A stretch of DNA of 64,000 nt from Anaerolineae bacterium (lineage in GTDB: Bacteria; Chloroflexota; Anaerolineae; B4-G1), in contig JADHWW010000103.1 of NCBI GenBank assembly GCA_016783285.1, positions 1 through 64,000 of the forward strand. Direction: 5' to 3'. The notes beneath the pieces are model-generated. The model had not been told where the DNA came from. It was given only the letters and a program-made list of their open reading frames with translations, and did no database searches. Position 1 is the first letter of the stretch. The number at the start of each line of letters is the position of its first letter. Positions 40,781 to 49,700 of this stretch are shown here, piece by piece. The position numbers and the translations under genes were made by a program.

Positions 40781-42078
40781 AGGCTGGTGAATGGGTTAGT
40801 TGGCTGGTTGGACAGCAGGGAGAGCAGACGATCGAGGATAGCCTCGGCGACGGCGGATTTGGGCATCAGCGGTAGTTCCTCCACGCTTCCGTCCCGTCCA
40901 ATCAGCACCACCCGGTTGGTCTCCACGGCGAAACCCGCATCGCGGGCAGTGATGTCGTTGGCGACGATGAGGTCCAGGTTCTTGGCCGCCAACTTGGCGC
41001 GACCGTTCTCCACCAGATCCTCGCTTTCGGCGGCGAAGCCGGCCACGACGCGCGGGAAACCGGTCTCGGCTCGCCGTTTGGCGACAGCGGAGAGGATGTC
41101 CGGGGTGCGGACCAGTCGCAGGGTCAGGTCATCCTCTCCCTTCTTGATCTTCTGCGAGGTGGCGGCGGGCGGGCGGTAGTCGGCCACGGCGGCAGCCATC
41201 AGCAACACGTCGGCCCCTTCCACAGCGGAGACCACAGCGTCGTGCATCTCCTGGGCAGTGGTGACGTCCACACGCTCTGCGCCGGCGGGGGTGGGGAGCG
41301 CGATAGGGCCAGCGATGAGGGTTGTGGATGCACCCCGGTCGAGGGCGGCCTGGGCCAGCGCCAACCCCTGCCGGCCGGAGGAGGGGTTGCTGAGGAAGCG
41401 GACCGGGTCGAGTGGCTCGCGGGTAGGGCCGGCGGTGACGACGACCCTCTGCCCGACCAGGGACCCCTCACGGCCCAAGACACGACGAATGTGGCCCAGG
41501 ATTTCGTCGGGCTCCATCATCCGGCCCTCTCCCTCAAGGCCTGAGGCCATCCTCCCGCAGACCGGCCCGGCGAAGTATACACCCCGATCTCGCAACGCAG
41601 CGACGTTGGCCTGGGTGGCAGGGTGGCTCCACATCCCGGCGTCCATTGCCGGGACCGCCAGCACCGGGCAGGAGGCGGCCAGGGCCAGGGTGGTGAGGAG
41701 GTTGTCGGCCAGGCCCGCCGCCAATTTCGCCAGAGTGTTGGCGGTGGCTGGGGCGATCACCAGCAGGCCGGCGGCATGGGCCAGCCCCACGTGGGCGATG
41801 TGAGTGGGCAAGCCCTCCCCTTCGGCTCCGCCCACCGCCACGAGTACTCGCGGTGGCAGGGCAGGCCCGGACGTACGCCACATGTCGGTATACGCGACCC
41901 GGCCGGTCAGCGCCTCGAAGGTCAGCGGCGTGACGAAGCGGGTCGCCGCTTCCGTCATCACCACGTCCACCTGGGCTCCCGCCTGGGTCAGGTGGCTGGC
42001 CAACGCGCAGACCTTATAGACGGAGATGCCTCCAGTGACGCCCAGGAGGATGCGCTTGTCTTCGAGCAGAGGGATCAT
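40777..42078 (-). CDS. coaBC: Phosphopantothenoylcysteine decarboxylase / phosphopantothenate-cysteine ligase
   Basis: 433 aa bifunctional enzyme. CoaC half: LLGVTGGISVYKVCAL, the FMN-decarboxylase APATANTLAKLAAGLADNLLT, and an active-site VPAMDAGMWSHPAT-type segment. CoaB half: VVVTAGPTREPLDPVRFLSNPSSGRQGLALA, then MAAAVADYRP and KKGEDDLTL. It makes 4'-phosphopantetheine in CoA synthesis. ATG 42078 is preferred (AAAGGTGGTG upstream) to a GTG two codons earlier. Between YTDMW and HIAHVGLA it carries about 20 extra residues (PPRVLVAVGGAEGEG) that are absent from typical CoaC and are encoded by a GAGTACTC palindrome. Confidence 0.95.
   Translation of the reverse strand: MIPLLEDKRILLGVTGGISVYKVCALASHLTQAGAQVDVVMTEAATRFVTPLTFEALTGRVAYTDMWRTSGPALPPRVLVAVGGAEGEGLPTHIAHVGLAHAAGLLVIAPATANTLAKLAAGLADNLLTTLALAASCPVLAVPAMDAGMWSHPATQANVAALRDRGVYFAGPVCGRMASGLEGEGRMMEPDEILGHIRRVLGREGSLVGQRVVVTAGPTREPLDPVRFLSNPSSGRQGLALAQAALDRGASTTLIAGPIALPTPAGAERVDVTTAQEMHDAVVSAVEGADVLLMAAAVADYRPPAATSQKIKKGEDDLTLRLVRTPDILSAVAKRRAETGFPRVVAGFAAESEDLVENGRAKLAAKNLDLIVANDITARDAGFAVETNRVVLIGRDGSVEELPLMPKSAVAEAILDRLLSLLSNQPTNPFTSL
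41834..41857. repeat. 24-bp palindrome inside coaBC, identical to one at 57.9 kb
   Basis: A CCGCCAC-GAGTACTC-GCGGTGG-centred sequence, translated as PPRVLVAVG. Its reverse complement is identical over 24 bases to 57897-57920 in an intergenic repeat. Confidence 0.9.
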
Positions 42079-42100
42079 TTCCACACCACCTTTCCACCAC

Positions 42101-42865
42101 TCACTGGTTCAGTCCATAGACGATCCGCAGCCCGTGCAGCGTCAGCCACGGGTCCACCACATCTATGACCTCGGTCTCACGGGCAATGATCTCCGCCAGG
42201 CCGCCTGTGGCGATGACGCAGGTCTCGGCTCCCAACTCGGCCTTGAAGCGGGCCACCATCCCCTCCACCAGGCCGACGTAGCCGAACAGAAGGCCCGATT
42301 GGATACTATGGACGGTGTTGCGCCCGATGACCGACGGCGGTCGGGTCAGTTCCACCCGGGGCAGTTTGGCGGTCCGCTCAAAGAGGGCCTGGGCGGCGAT
42401 GCCGATGCCGGGGGCGATGGCCCCGCCCAAATAGTCCCCCTCCGCCGACACGGCGTCGAAGGTGGTGGCGGTGCCGAAATCCACCACGCAGGCCGGGACG
42501 CTGTACAGGGCACGGACGGCAACGGCGTCCACCACCCGGTCCGCCCCCACCTCCCGCGGGTTGTCGTAGCGGATGTGCACGCCGGTCCGCACCCCTGCGT
42601 CCACCACCAGGGGCGTCTGGTCCAGGTAGTCCCGGCAGGCCTGCGCAAAGACCGGGGTCAGCGGCGGCACGACGCTGGCGATGGCGACGCCGGTGACCTG
42701 CTCAGGGCGATAGCCGCGATGGTGGAAAAGTTGGTCCAGCAGGATGCCGTACTCATCGGGCATTTTCTCATGGATCGTGCGGATGCGCCAGCGGGGACCC
42801 AGCGTCTCCCCTTCATACAGCCCGAGAGTGATGTTGGTGTTGCCGATGTCAATGGTGAGTAACAT
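42101..42865 (-). CDS. coaX: Type III pantothenate kinase
   Basis: 254 aa, full length. Motifs DIGNTNITLGLYEG (phosphate loop), GADRVVDAVAVRAL, VVDFGTATTFDAV, GAIAPGIGIAAQALFERTAKLP and a C-terminal ATGGLAEII are typical of CoaX. It makes phosphopantothenate, the substrate of CoaBC encoded 22 nt downstream, so the pair is a small CoA operon. Transcription likely starts from the promoter at 42.97 kb. Confidence 0.95.
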   Translation of the reverse strand: MLLTIDIGNTNITLGLYEGETLGPRWRIRTIHEKMPDEYGILLDQLFHHRGYRPEQVTGVAIASVVPPLTPVFAQACRDYLDQTPLVVDAGVRTGVHIRYDNPREVGADRVVDAVAVRALYSVPACVVDFGTATTFDAVSAEGDYLGGAIAPGIGIAAQALFERTAKLPRVELTRPPSVIGRNTVHSIQSGLLFGYVGLVEGMVARFKAELGAETCVIATGGLAEIIARETEVIDVVDPWLTLHGLRIVYGLNQ

Positions 42866-42965
42866 CTGTCCCTCCCGCGCTCTCGCGGATCATGCGAATG
42901 CGCCAGGCCAGCACCAGTTCCTTATATTCGTGTAGTCGGGAAGTAATATCAGTTGTGTCAAGTCT

Positions 42966-42993
42966 ATTGTACTCGGGGCAGATGGGGTGTCAA
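42966..42993 (-). promoter_or_regulatory. Sigma70-like promoter of coaX-coaBC
   Basis: Minus strand TTGACA (42988-42993), 16-nt spacer, TACAAT (42966-42971), ~95 nt before the coaX ATG. Its -35 overlaps the end of the EamA remnant. A TTGACA-TACAAT pair also lies at 44.73 kb. Confidence 0.65.
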
Positions 42994-43345
42994 GTGGATT
43001 TCACTGAGTGGCGACGGAACTGGACGATCGGTGTCCCGATTCCTGCCAGCGTCATCCCGATCCCTTCCTGCCAGGTGATTCGCTCCCCCAGGAACAGCCA
43101 GGCCAGGACGGCAATCTGGACGAGCATAGTGCTGTTGATGATGCTGGACTCCATCACGGTGAGGGAATGTTAACGAGGACGCCGAGCCACTGGAGTGTTG
43201 TAGGCCGCTCTGCCAGCAAGACGATGCCTATCAGCGTCACGACGACCGTCGTGAAGTTCAGAAGCAAGCTGACGGTTACGGATGGTAGATAGGCCAGGCC
43301 GAGGAATTGGGCGCCTTGCGTAACCGCATAGAAGAGAAAACCGGC
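42990..43345 (-). pseudogene. EamA/DMT-family transporter remnant
   Basis: Two pieces in different frames, both readable only as EamA: TQGAQFLGLAYLPSVTVSLL then TVVVTLIGIVLLAERPTTLQWLGVL (upstream part, ~43345-43170, ending in a TGA), and a C-terminal piece with INSTMLVQIAVLAWLFLGE then TWQEGIGMTLAGIGTPIVQF (~43140-42990). The N-terminal helices and the middle ~100 residues are missing. It is the only content of the 42.87-43.48 kb gap apart from the coaX promoter and a small palindrome at 43.39 kb. Confidence 0.8.
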
Positions 43346-43392
43346 TTTATAGAATTACCCTACAACATTTGCGTTGTCCGCGAGAATCTGTG

Positions 43393-43413
43393 GGACAAGA
43401 TGCCATCTTGTCC
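43393..43413. repeat. 21-bp palindrome
   Basis: GGACAAGAT-GCC-ATCTTGTCC between the EamA remnant and the CAP lipoprotein gene; flanked by GTG and TAC. It could act as a terminator-like hairpin for neither gene clearly (no T-run). Confidence 0.6.
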
Positions 43414-43481
43414 TACGTTGGTTGCGGCTGGAGGCCGCGCTATGTCTTATCTGCGTAAATCTGCGTCCAAGCGGGAGGATG

Positions 43482-44660
43482 TCAGGGTCCGCTGCGCGGC
43501 CGGCCGAAGTCGGCGATGAAGTAGTAACCCCAATCGGTCTGGGCCAGACCCACGCCGATTTCCGAAAGCCAGGTACCGAGCAACGTGCGCCGGTGAGGGT
43601 CGTTGGGCGGCACTTCGTCCATCCAGATGTCCACCGCACCCTGGGGTGTCTGTCTCTGCGCCCAACATTCCGCCCAACTGGCAGGGTCGTAACCCACGCG
43701 CAGGATGCGCGTCTTGATGTCTGAGCCGTCAGAGCCGGTGTGGCTGCACCAGCCGCGCTGAGCGCAGTCGTTCGCCTGAGCCTGGGCTGCCAGCGCCAGC
43801 GTCTCGTTGTACGCCAGCGGCCCCAGGCCGTGCTGGGCGCGCACCTCGTTGATCAGCCGAACCGTTTCGTGGGGCCAGGCCGGGACGTCGGCAGATAATC
43901 GGATGACTGGAACAGCGGTGGGAGACGGCGACGGTGTGGTTGGCGTAGGGGACGCACCGGGGCCATCTGTGGTTGGAATGGGGGTTGGCGTGGGCGGCGA
44001 AACCGGTACTTCGGTCTCGCTCAGGACAGGCGTGGCGGTGGGGATGGGGGTGGGGGTGGGCGCAAGCGGTACGGTGGGCGCAAGCGGTACGGCGGGCGCA
44101 AGCGGTACGGTGGGCGCAAGCGGTACGGCGGGCGCATCCAGCGGCAGCACCAGTTCCTGACCCGTTCGAATCAGGTCGGCGTCGGTCAGCCCGTTGACCG
44201 CCTGGAGTGTATCAGGTTTCAGACCATACGTCCGGGCTATGCCGACCAGCGTCTCCCCCTCTTTCACGACGTGCACGACCCAGAAGGAAGATGCCTCCTC
44301 CCAGCCGGCTTGCGGGGGGATGGAGAGCACCTGTCCAGTCTGCACGACGGTGGAATCCCCCATCCCGTTGTGCAGTTGGATCGCGGCCATCGGCACGCCG
44401 TACTGTCTGGCCAGACCGAGCAGAGTGTCGCCGGGCTGGACAGTGTGGGTGGCTAAATCGGGTTCGGTTTGCGGCGGCTCTGTGGGTGTTGCGGCTGGCT
44501 CTGGGGGCGGGGTGGGTATGGGTGTGTGGGTATGTAAGGGTGCACCGGTCGGAAACGCTGAAGTGGTGGGCGCGACCGAATCGTCCGTGAGCTCCTTGGC
44601 ACAGGAGGCCAGCAGGCAGAGAGTGCTCAGAGTGATAAGAAAACCGGTACGTCTGCTCAT
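43482..44660 (-). CDS. LysM-CAP (SCP/PR1) domain lipoprotein
   Basis: 392 aa. Signal peptide with lipobox LLASC, a Thr/Pro linker, two LysM domains (~72-115: THTVQPGDTLLGLARQYGV; ~128-172: VHVVKEGETLVGIARTYGL), then a Pro-rich linker holding an 18-bp tandem repeat (VPLAPT/VPLAPA units), and a C-terminal CAP domain (~270-388) with LINEVRAQHGLGPLAYNETLALAAQAQANDCAQ, CSHTGSDGS and the late WLSEIGVGLA. LysM suggests binding to peptidoglycan or glycans; CAP function in bacteria is not settled. Own strong promoter upstream (44.73 kb). Confidence 0.88.
   Translation of the reverse strand: MSRRTGFLITLSTLCLLASCAKELTDDSVAPTTSAFPTGAPLHTHTPIPTPPPEPAATPTEPPQTEPDLATHTVQPGDTLLGLARQYGVPMAAIQLHNGMGDSTVVQTGQVLSIPPQAGWEEASSFWVVHVVKEGETLVGIARTYGLKPDTLQAVNGLTDADLIRTGQELVLPLDAPAVPLAPTVPLAPAVPLAPTVPLAPTPTPIPTATPVLSETEVPVSPPTPTPIPTTDGPGASPTPTTPSPSPTAVPVIRLSADVPAWPHETVRLINEVRAQHGLGPLAYNETLALAAQAQANDCAQRGWCSHTGSDGSDIKTRILRVGYDPASWAECWAQRQTPQGAVDIWMDEVPPNDPHRRTLLGTWLSEIGVGLAQTDWGYYFIADFGRPRSGP
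44058..44136. repeat. 18-bp tandem repeat in the LysM-CAP linker
   Basis: GGGCGCAAGCGGTACGGT/C repeated about 4.4 times, encoding alternating TVPLAP and AVPLAP. The unit keeps frame, so copy number may vary between strains and set linker length. Confidence 0.9.
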
Positions 44661-44684
44661 CGGTTAGTTGGTTAGTTGGTTAGG
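44661..44684. repeat. TTAGTTGG tandem tract at a gene start
   Basis: About three units of GGTTAGTT directly before the start codon of the LysM-CAP gene, in its leader. Confidence 0.8.
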
Positions 44685-44721
44685 ATGTGGCTCACCGGCC
44701 TGGCGGGGCCGTGGTAAGGTT

Positions 44722-44750
44722 ATTGTACTCTGTGTGAGGGGGGATGTCAA
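44722..44750 (-). promoter_or_regulatory. Sigma70-like promoter of the LysM-CAP lipoprotein
   Basis: Minus strand TTGACA (44745-44750), 17-nt spacer, TACAAT (44722-44727), about 60 nt before the start at 44660. Confidence 0.7.
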
Positions 44751-44844
44751 GAGGCCACCGCGACCTTTGCGTCTGGCAGTTAGATAACTTGCCAGCCAGA
44801 GATCTAGATGGTGTAGGTGCGCGGCGCGGCGGGCAGGCTGAAGG

Positions 44845-46557
44845 TCAATCGCGAGTAGCACGCGTGTGCCCTCTGTGGTTCGTGACGAGGGCGGTGGTGC
44901 CCATCGCGGCCACAAGAACGCCGACGATTAGCCACGGCCGGCTGAGGGGGACGTCGGATCTGGGAAGAGGTATGGGGGTGGGTGTGAAAGTAGGTGTGCT
45001 GGTTGGTGTATTGGTCGGCGTGCTAGTTGGTGTGTTGGTTGGTGTGTTGGTTGGTGTCGGCGTGTTGGTCGGTGTGGGAGTGGGAGTGTTGGTGGGAGTC
45101 GGCGTGGGGGTAGGGGTAAAGGTAGGCGTGGGGGTAGGAAACGCGTTTGGGTCGGGCGTGGGGGTAGGTGATGCGTCTGGACCGGGCGTGACGTCAGAGG
45201 TAGTGTTCTCCACAGGCGGCACGGTTGGCGAGGAAGGTGGAGGGGCGGTGTCGGCGTTCAGCGAGGCATCTTCGACCAGCATGAACGGCGCACCGCCCAT
45301 CTGGCAACCCTGGGCGCAGTTAGCGCCGGGAAGGTCGAGATAATAGTAGCCGCGCTCAGGATAAACGTAGTAGGCCGCGCCCCACACATCCACCAGCAGC
45401 GCCCGGGTCGTGCGTGCTGCGATCATGGCGGTCTGCGGTTCGGGCGTGCGTGCCCAGACGACGGTCGTCGTCCGCGCCCCCCGGTCTATCGCTACGACCG
45501 ATATCTCGTCCCGGCGTTCCCAACTGCCACCCCGGAAGCCCGAAAGGTAGGTCGTCGCGACCTGATAGGCGGTGAAGGCGGGGCGACGGCTGCCGTCCAT
45601 CTGTACCAACCCGAACGGTTCGGGGTCGGCGGCGAGGTCGGTCTCGGTGTCGGCCATTTTGTAGACGGCGATGCGCTGTGCGCCAGCGGCAATCTCCAGG
45701 CTGAAGGCCTGCACGATGAAAAAAGCCTGCTCCTCGGGCGAGACACGGGAGAGGTAGGCGTTAGTCTCTGCGATCCAAAAGGGCTTGTAGATGCCCCGGT
45801 CGTGAATCAGACGGTAATAGTGGGCCGTTATGTCGTAAATCTTCTCGGGCTCATGGTAGAGGTGAAGAGTAGCGACGTCGAAGTAGTAGTTGTTGGCCGC
45901 ACCGTTGGGATCAGCGACGAGCGCGTCGACGAACTTACCGAACCAGTGTTCGTCATGCCAGTGAGTTACAGCCGCCATGTGAATGACGGCGTTGGGATTG
46001 GTCTCTTTAGCGACAGTGTAGGCGACGCGCAGCAACTGGATGAAGTCCTCAATGGAACCACCCCAGGTCATGTCTGGCGACCCCGGCGGGATTTCCGGCT
46101 CGTTCCACACGGTCCAGTGGTTAATGCGGCCAGCGTAGCGGGCGACGATGGTGCGCACGAAGGTGGCCCAGGTGTTGTTGGGATCGTCGGTGGGGAGATA
46201 CAACCCCTGGGGGACGCCGGGTCCTATTTCCAGGTCGGTGGCCCAACCGGGCGTGGTGATCAGCAGACCTGTGACCTGGCGACCCTGGGCCAGTTCGCTG
46301 GCCAGGACCTGGTCGGAGATGGGGACGACATTCCACTCGTCAGGGCTGTTGGGCTGGATTCTGTTCCACTCGAAGGTAACGCGGGTCCAACCAGCGCCCA
46401 GCGCGGTGGCGGCAGCCGGGGCAGCGTAGGCCTCGACGACACCGAAGCGGTAGTCGGGAACACCCGTGGCGGTGACTGTGGGCGTCCGTAGGCTGAGAAC
46501 GACGACCACCAGGAGTGTAGCGGCGAGGGCGAAGCGGATCCACCAGGTTCGTTTCAC
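44845..46557 (-). CDS. Cell-surface clan-A glycoside hydrolase-like protein with Thr/Pro stalk
   Basis: 570 aa from a GTG. Signal segment (~5-30); a (beta/alpha)8-type domain (~35-345) with acid/base Glu in HWTVWNEPE and a likely nucleophile Glu in FWIAETNAY, as in GH39/GH5-like enzymes; an extra beta domain (~350-430); a long (TPT/TNTPT)n stalk (~460-530); and a C-terminal membrane helix (PWLIVGVLVAAMGTTALV) with a basic tail, without LPXTG. It probably sits on the outer face and acts on a surface or environmental glycan. The promoter (46.57 kb) places the start site within two bases of the GTG, so the mRNA is likely leaderless. Confidence 0.8.
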   Translation of the reverse strand: MKRTWWIRFALAATLLVVVVLSLRTPTVTATGVPDYRFGVVEAYAAPAAATALGAGWTRVTFEWNRIQPNSPDEWNVVPISDQVLASELAQGRQVTGLLITTPGWATDLEIGPGVPQGLYLPTDDPNNTWATFVRTIVARYAGRINHWTVWNEPEIPPGSPDMTWGGSIEDFIQLLRVAYTVAKETNPNAVIHMAAVTHWHDEHWFGKFVDALVADPNGAANNYYFDVATLHLYHEPEKIYDITAHYYRLIHDRGIYKPFWIAETNAYLSRVSPEEQAFFIVQAFSLEIAAGAQRIAVYKMADTETDLAADPEPFGLVQMDGSRRPAFTAYQVATTYLSGFRGGSWERRDEISVVAIDRGARTTTVVWARTPEPQTAMIAARTTRALLVDVWGAAYYVYPERGYYYLDLPGANCAQGCQMGGAPFMLVEDASLNADTAPPPSSPTVPPVENTTSDVTPGPDASPTPTPDPNAFPTPTPTFTPTPTPTPTNTPTPTPTNTPTPTNTPTNTPTSTPTNTPTSTPTFTPTPIPLPRSDVPLSRPWLIVGVLVAAMGTTALVTNHRGHTRATRD

Positions 46558-46564
46558 GATATGT

Positions 46565-46592
46565 ATGATAACACAGGCGGCAACAGTGTCAA
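46565..46592 (-). promoter_or_regulatory. Promoter giving a leaderless glycoside-hydrolase mRNA
   Basis: Minus strand TTGACA (46587-46592), 16-nt spacer, TATCAT (46565-46570); the GTG at 46557 follows the -10 by seven bases, where transcription should begin. No Shine-Dalgarno is present. Confidence 0.6.
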
Positions 46593-46661
46593 GCCCGCTA
46601 CCTTATGGTAACCAGTAATCAATATCCAATATCCAGATCTTTTGGGGGGGGACGCGCCTGT

Positions 46662-46690
46662 TTGCCAAAAGACCCCGCCTGTGCTAAAAT
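46662..46690 (+). promoter_or_regulatory. Sigma70-like promoter of the 1230-aa surface protein
   Basis: TTGCCA (46662-46667), 17-nt spacer, TAAAAT (46685-46690), ~105 nt before the ATG at 46799, which has GTGAGGAG upstream. Divergent from the leaderless promoter 70 bp away. Confidence 0.6.
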
Positions 46691-46798
46691 ACCCACTGCT
46701 TTTCCGTGCGGGGGGTAAGGCCGTTGTTTTCACGCCTGTCCTGCTATCGACATCTTCCCCCAGCGTGTAGTAACGAGCATCTTGCGTGAGGAGATACT

Positions 46799-49700
46799 AT
46801 GGGAGACACAGAGTCCGACATCCAGCCTGAGGAGCAGTTTGTAGAGCAGCCTACGTCACTGGAGGGCCAGATGGCCTCATCCGATCTTTCTGTCACGGAA
46901 CTCGGGCTCCGCGCCCGCGCCAGACATGTGCTGCTTGGCGCAGGCGTCAACACCATCAGCGACGTGCTGGCCGCCCTTGAGGAGGGGGATGAGGCTCTGA
47001 CCGACCTGAGGGGCTTCGGGCCTAAGTCGCTGATCGACCTCAAGGAGCGGCTGCGGGAGCGCGGCTTCCTGCTGCCGGGTGAGGTGGCTCCGCCGCCCAA
47101 GGTCGTGGAGGCTGTGGAGGAGAGGGCCGCGCCAGAGGAGGAAACGCCGAGAGAGGCTGGCGTCGTTGCAGCGGAAGCCGTGCCGGAACCAATGGCGCCA
47201 CCCGAGGTCGTGGAGGAGGCTGCACCGGAGGAGGAAGCGCCGCAAGAGGCTGCCGCGTCAACGGATGCGGCCAGTGTTGCAGCGGAAGCCGTGCCGGGGG
47301 CAGTGGCGCTGGGCGAGCCTCTCCCGCTTGGCGAGCGATTCAGGGCCACCCTTGCCCAGGCTCGTGAACGTTTTAGCATTGGGGCCTGGCTCTACATTGC
47401 AATCGGTGCGCTGGTTATCGCTGCTTTGCTCTTGCCCCCTGTCTCACTCCTGGAGCGGCTGGGCATCGTCGGTTACACCATCCTGGACGCCGCGAACCCC
47501 TCCATTTCCCACCCCGATGGACTGACGTTGAGCGTGGACCAAGAGGCTTTTACCGATCGCTTGCGCGTGCGGCTGGGATCGGTGACGCGCCTGGAGTTCC
47601 TGGAAGGCTCGGCCGGGGCCGCTCTGCGCCGGGCGGTCGAGGCTCTCCCCGATCACCTCATCGTCAAGAGTCCCCTCTACCAGATCCGAGTGCGCGGCAA
47701 GTCCTCTCAACCGGTGGCGATTGACGTGGTGATGCCCAACAACGCGGCGCCGTGGGAGACGCTCGACCTTTACACCTGGACCGGCGAGGCGTGGGAATGG
47801 GTGGGCAGCGAACTCCACGCCGAGGTCGTCGAGCACGAGTTCATCCGTGCTCAGGTGACCGATGTCCCGGCCTCCGTCGTGGTCGTCCAGACCAAGCAGA
47901 TCACGCCGACCGTCGCCATCTCCCTGGAACCGGACGACAACCCGGTGACCACTGCTGCTGGCGTGCTTGATGAGGTCAATCCTACGGGCCTCCTGTTGGG
48001 CAACATGGGTGGTTTCACCGGTGATCCCGACAACCTGCTGCAGCCAGACGAAGGGGCGGCCTACGTCGTGTTGCCCACACTGCGCAACTGGGCTCCGGGC
48101 GCGACCGTCAACCGGGGTTTGCTTTCCGACGTGCTGACGATGTCCGAAGTTCAGGAGGCTCACATCGCCAATATCGTGCAATTGTGCACCGAGAGAGGTT
48201 TCGCCGGCGTGGACGTGGACTACCGGGGGGTCGCGCCTGAAGATCGGGACGCTTACAGCGATTTCATCAGCGCGCTCTCCCGTGCCCTTCACGCGGAAGG
48301 GCTGCGGCTGACCCTCGTCGTCGGGGCCCCGACACCCACCGATGGCGAGTGGGACACGGGAGGCTACGACTGGGTCAGACTTGGCGCTGCTGCTGATACG
48401 ATCAAGGTCCCTTTTCCTGAGGACCCCACTGCTTACGTCGAGGGGGGCGAGACGCAACGGTTGCTCGATTGGGCCACGGCCCGGGTGGAGCGCTACAAAT
48501 TGCGTATGTTGGTCTCCTCCCTCAGCGTTGAGCGAGGCAGTGACGAGCTCAGAACCGTCTCGCTGGAGCAGGCGCTGGCCCCCTTTGGAGAAGTGGTGGC
48601 GATTGACAACGTGAGCCAGGTTGAGCCGGGCAGCCAGGTGGAGTTCGGCTTGTCGGGCCGGCTGCTGAGCATCACGCCTCAAGAGACCACCGGCACCTAC
48701 CGCCTTCAATACGAGGCTGAAGATGGAGGGAGTCACACCGTCTGGCTCGGCACTGCGGCCAATCTCGCCACCAAGTTGCATTGGGCACTGAGGTACCACC
48801 TGGGCGGCATCGCGGTGGCCGATATGCTTGATCCCGGCAACGATGTAGGCATCGTGGATGCGGTGGCAAGTTATCGGACAGCCGCTACCCCTCCTGTGGG
48901 TCAGGAGATGGAGGTTGTGTGGACTGCTGCCAGCGCAGCGACAATCGTAGATCAACAGACTTCGCCCTTCACTGAGCCGGGCTACACCTGGATGGTGATG
49001 GCGACGAGCGGCACTTACACCGTCGGCGCGACGATCGCGGGCTTCGACCACGGCTCCGTGGCAGTCACCGTGGCCGAATCAGCACCGGCGGCCACTCCGG
49101 TGGCGGCACTTGTGGTGACGCCGGAGGTGACGACGACGGTGGAGACGACAGCGACGGTGGCTACAAGAGAGGTGATCTCCGCCTGTCTCAACGTTTCCTA
49201 CATAGCCGACGTGACCATCCCCGACAACACGCAAGTGGAGAATGAGGAGGAGTTCGAGAAGATCTGGCGTGTGCGCAACAGTGGGACGTGCGCCTGGCCT
49301 GAAGATGCTCTCCTGGCCTTCGCCAGCGGCGCGCAGATGGGGGCACCGGAGAGCGTCGAGGTGGGTGCGGCGGAGCCTGGCGAAGAGGTGGATGTCAGTG
49401 TGAGGATGAAAGCCCCTGCCGATCCGGGTGTCTACCAAGGCACCTGGCGACTGAAGGTGCCAGAGGGGTTCTTCGGCACCAACCTCTCTGTGGTGATCCA
49501 GGCCGGGGATGTGGCAGAGGTGGTTCCAACCCCCGAGCCTGGGGTCGTGCCCCCAGCACCCGCGCCGGTCAGTGGCGGTTCGTTCGAGTTGGGAGCACAT
49601 ATTACCGGTGGTTTCTCTCACGCTGACAAGATGCACTATGCCGGTATGACGTGGGCGAAGGAGCAGGTAGGTTATGGGGGAAACGCTTCGAGCCTCATCG

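Noticed and set aside
44058..44136. CRISPR-like array in the LysM-CAP gene
   Set aside because: Head-to-tail 18-bp units within a reading frame, without unique spacers.
47444..49051. 535-codon minus-strand open frame
   Set aside because: Shadow of the 1230-aa surface-protein gene, which has clear domains and a promoter.
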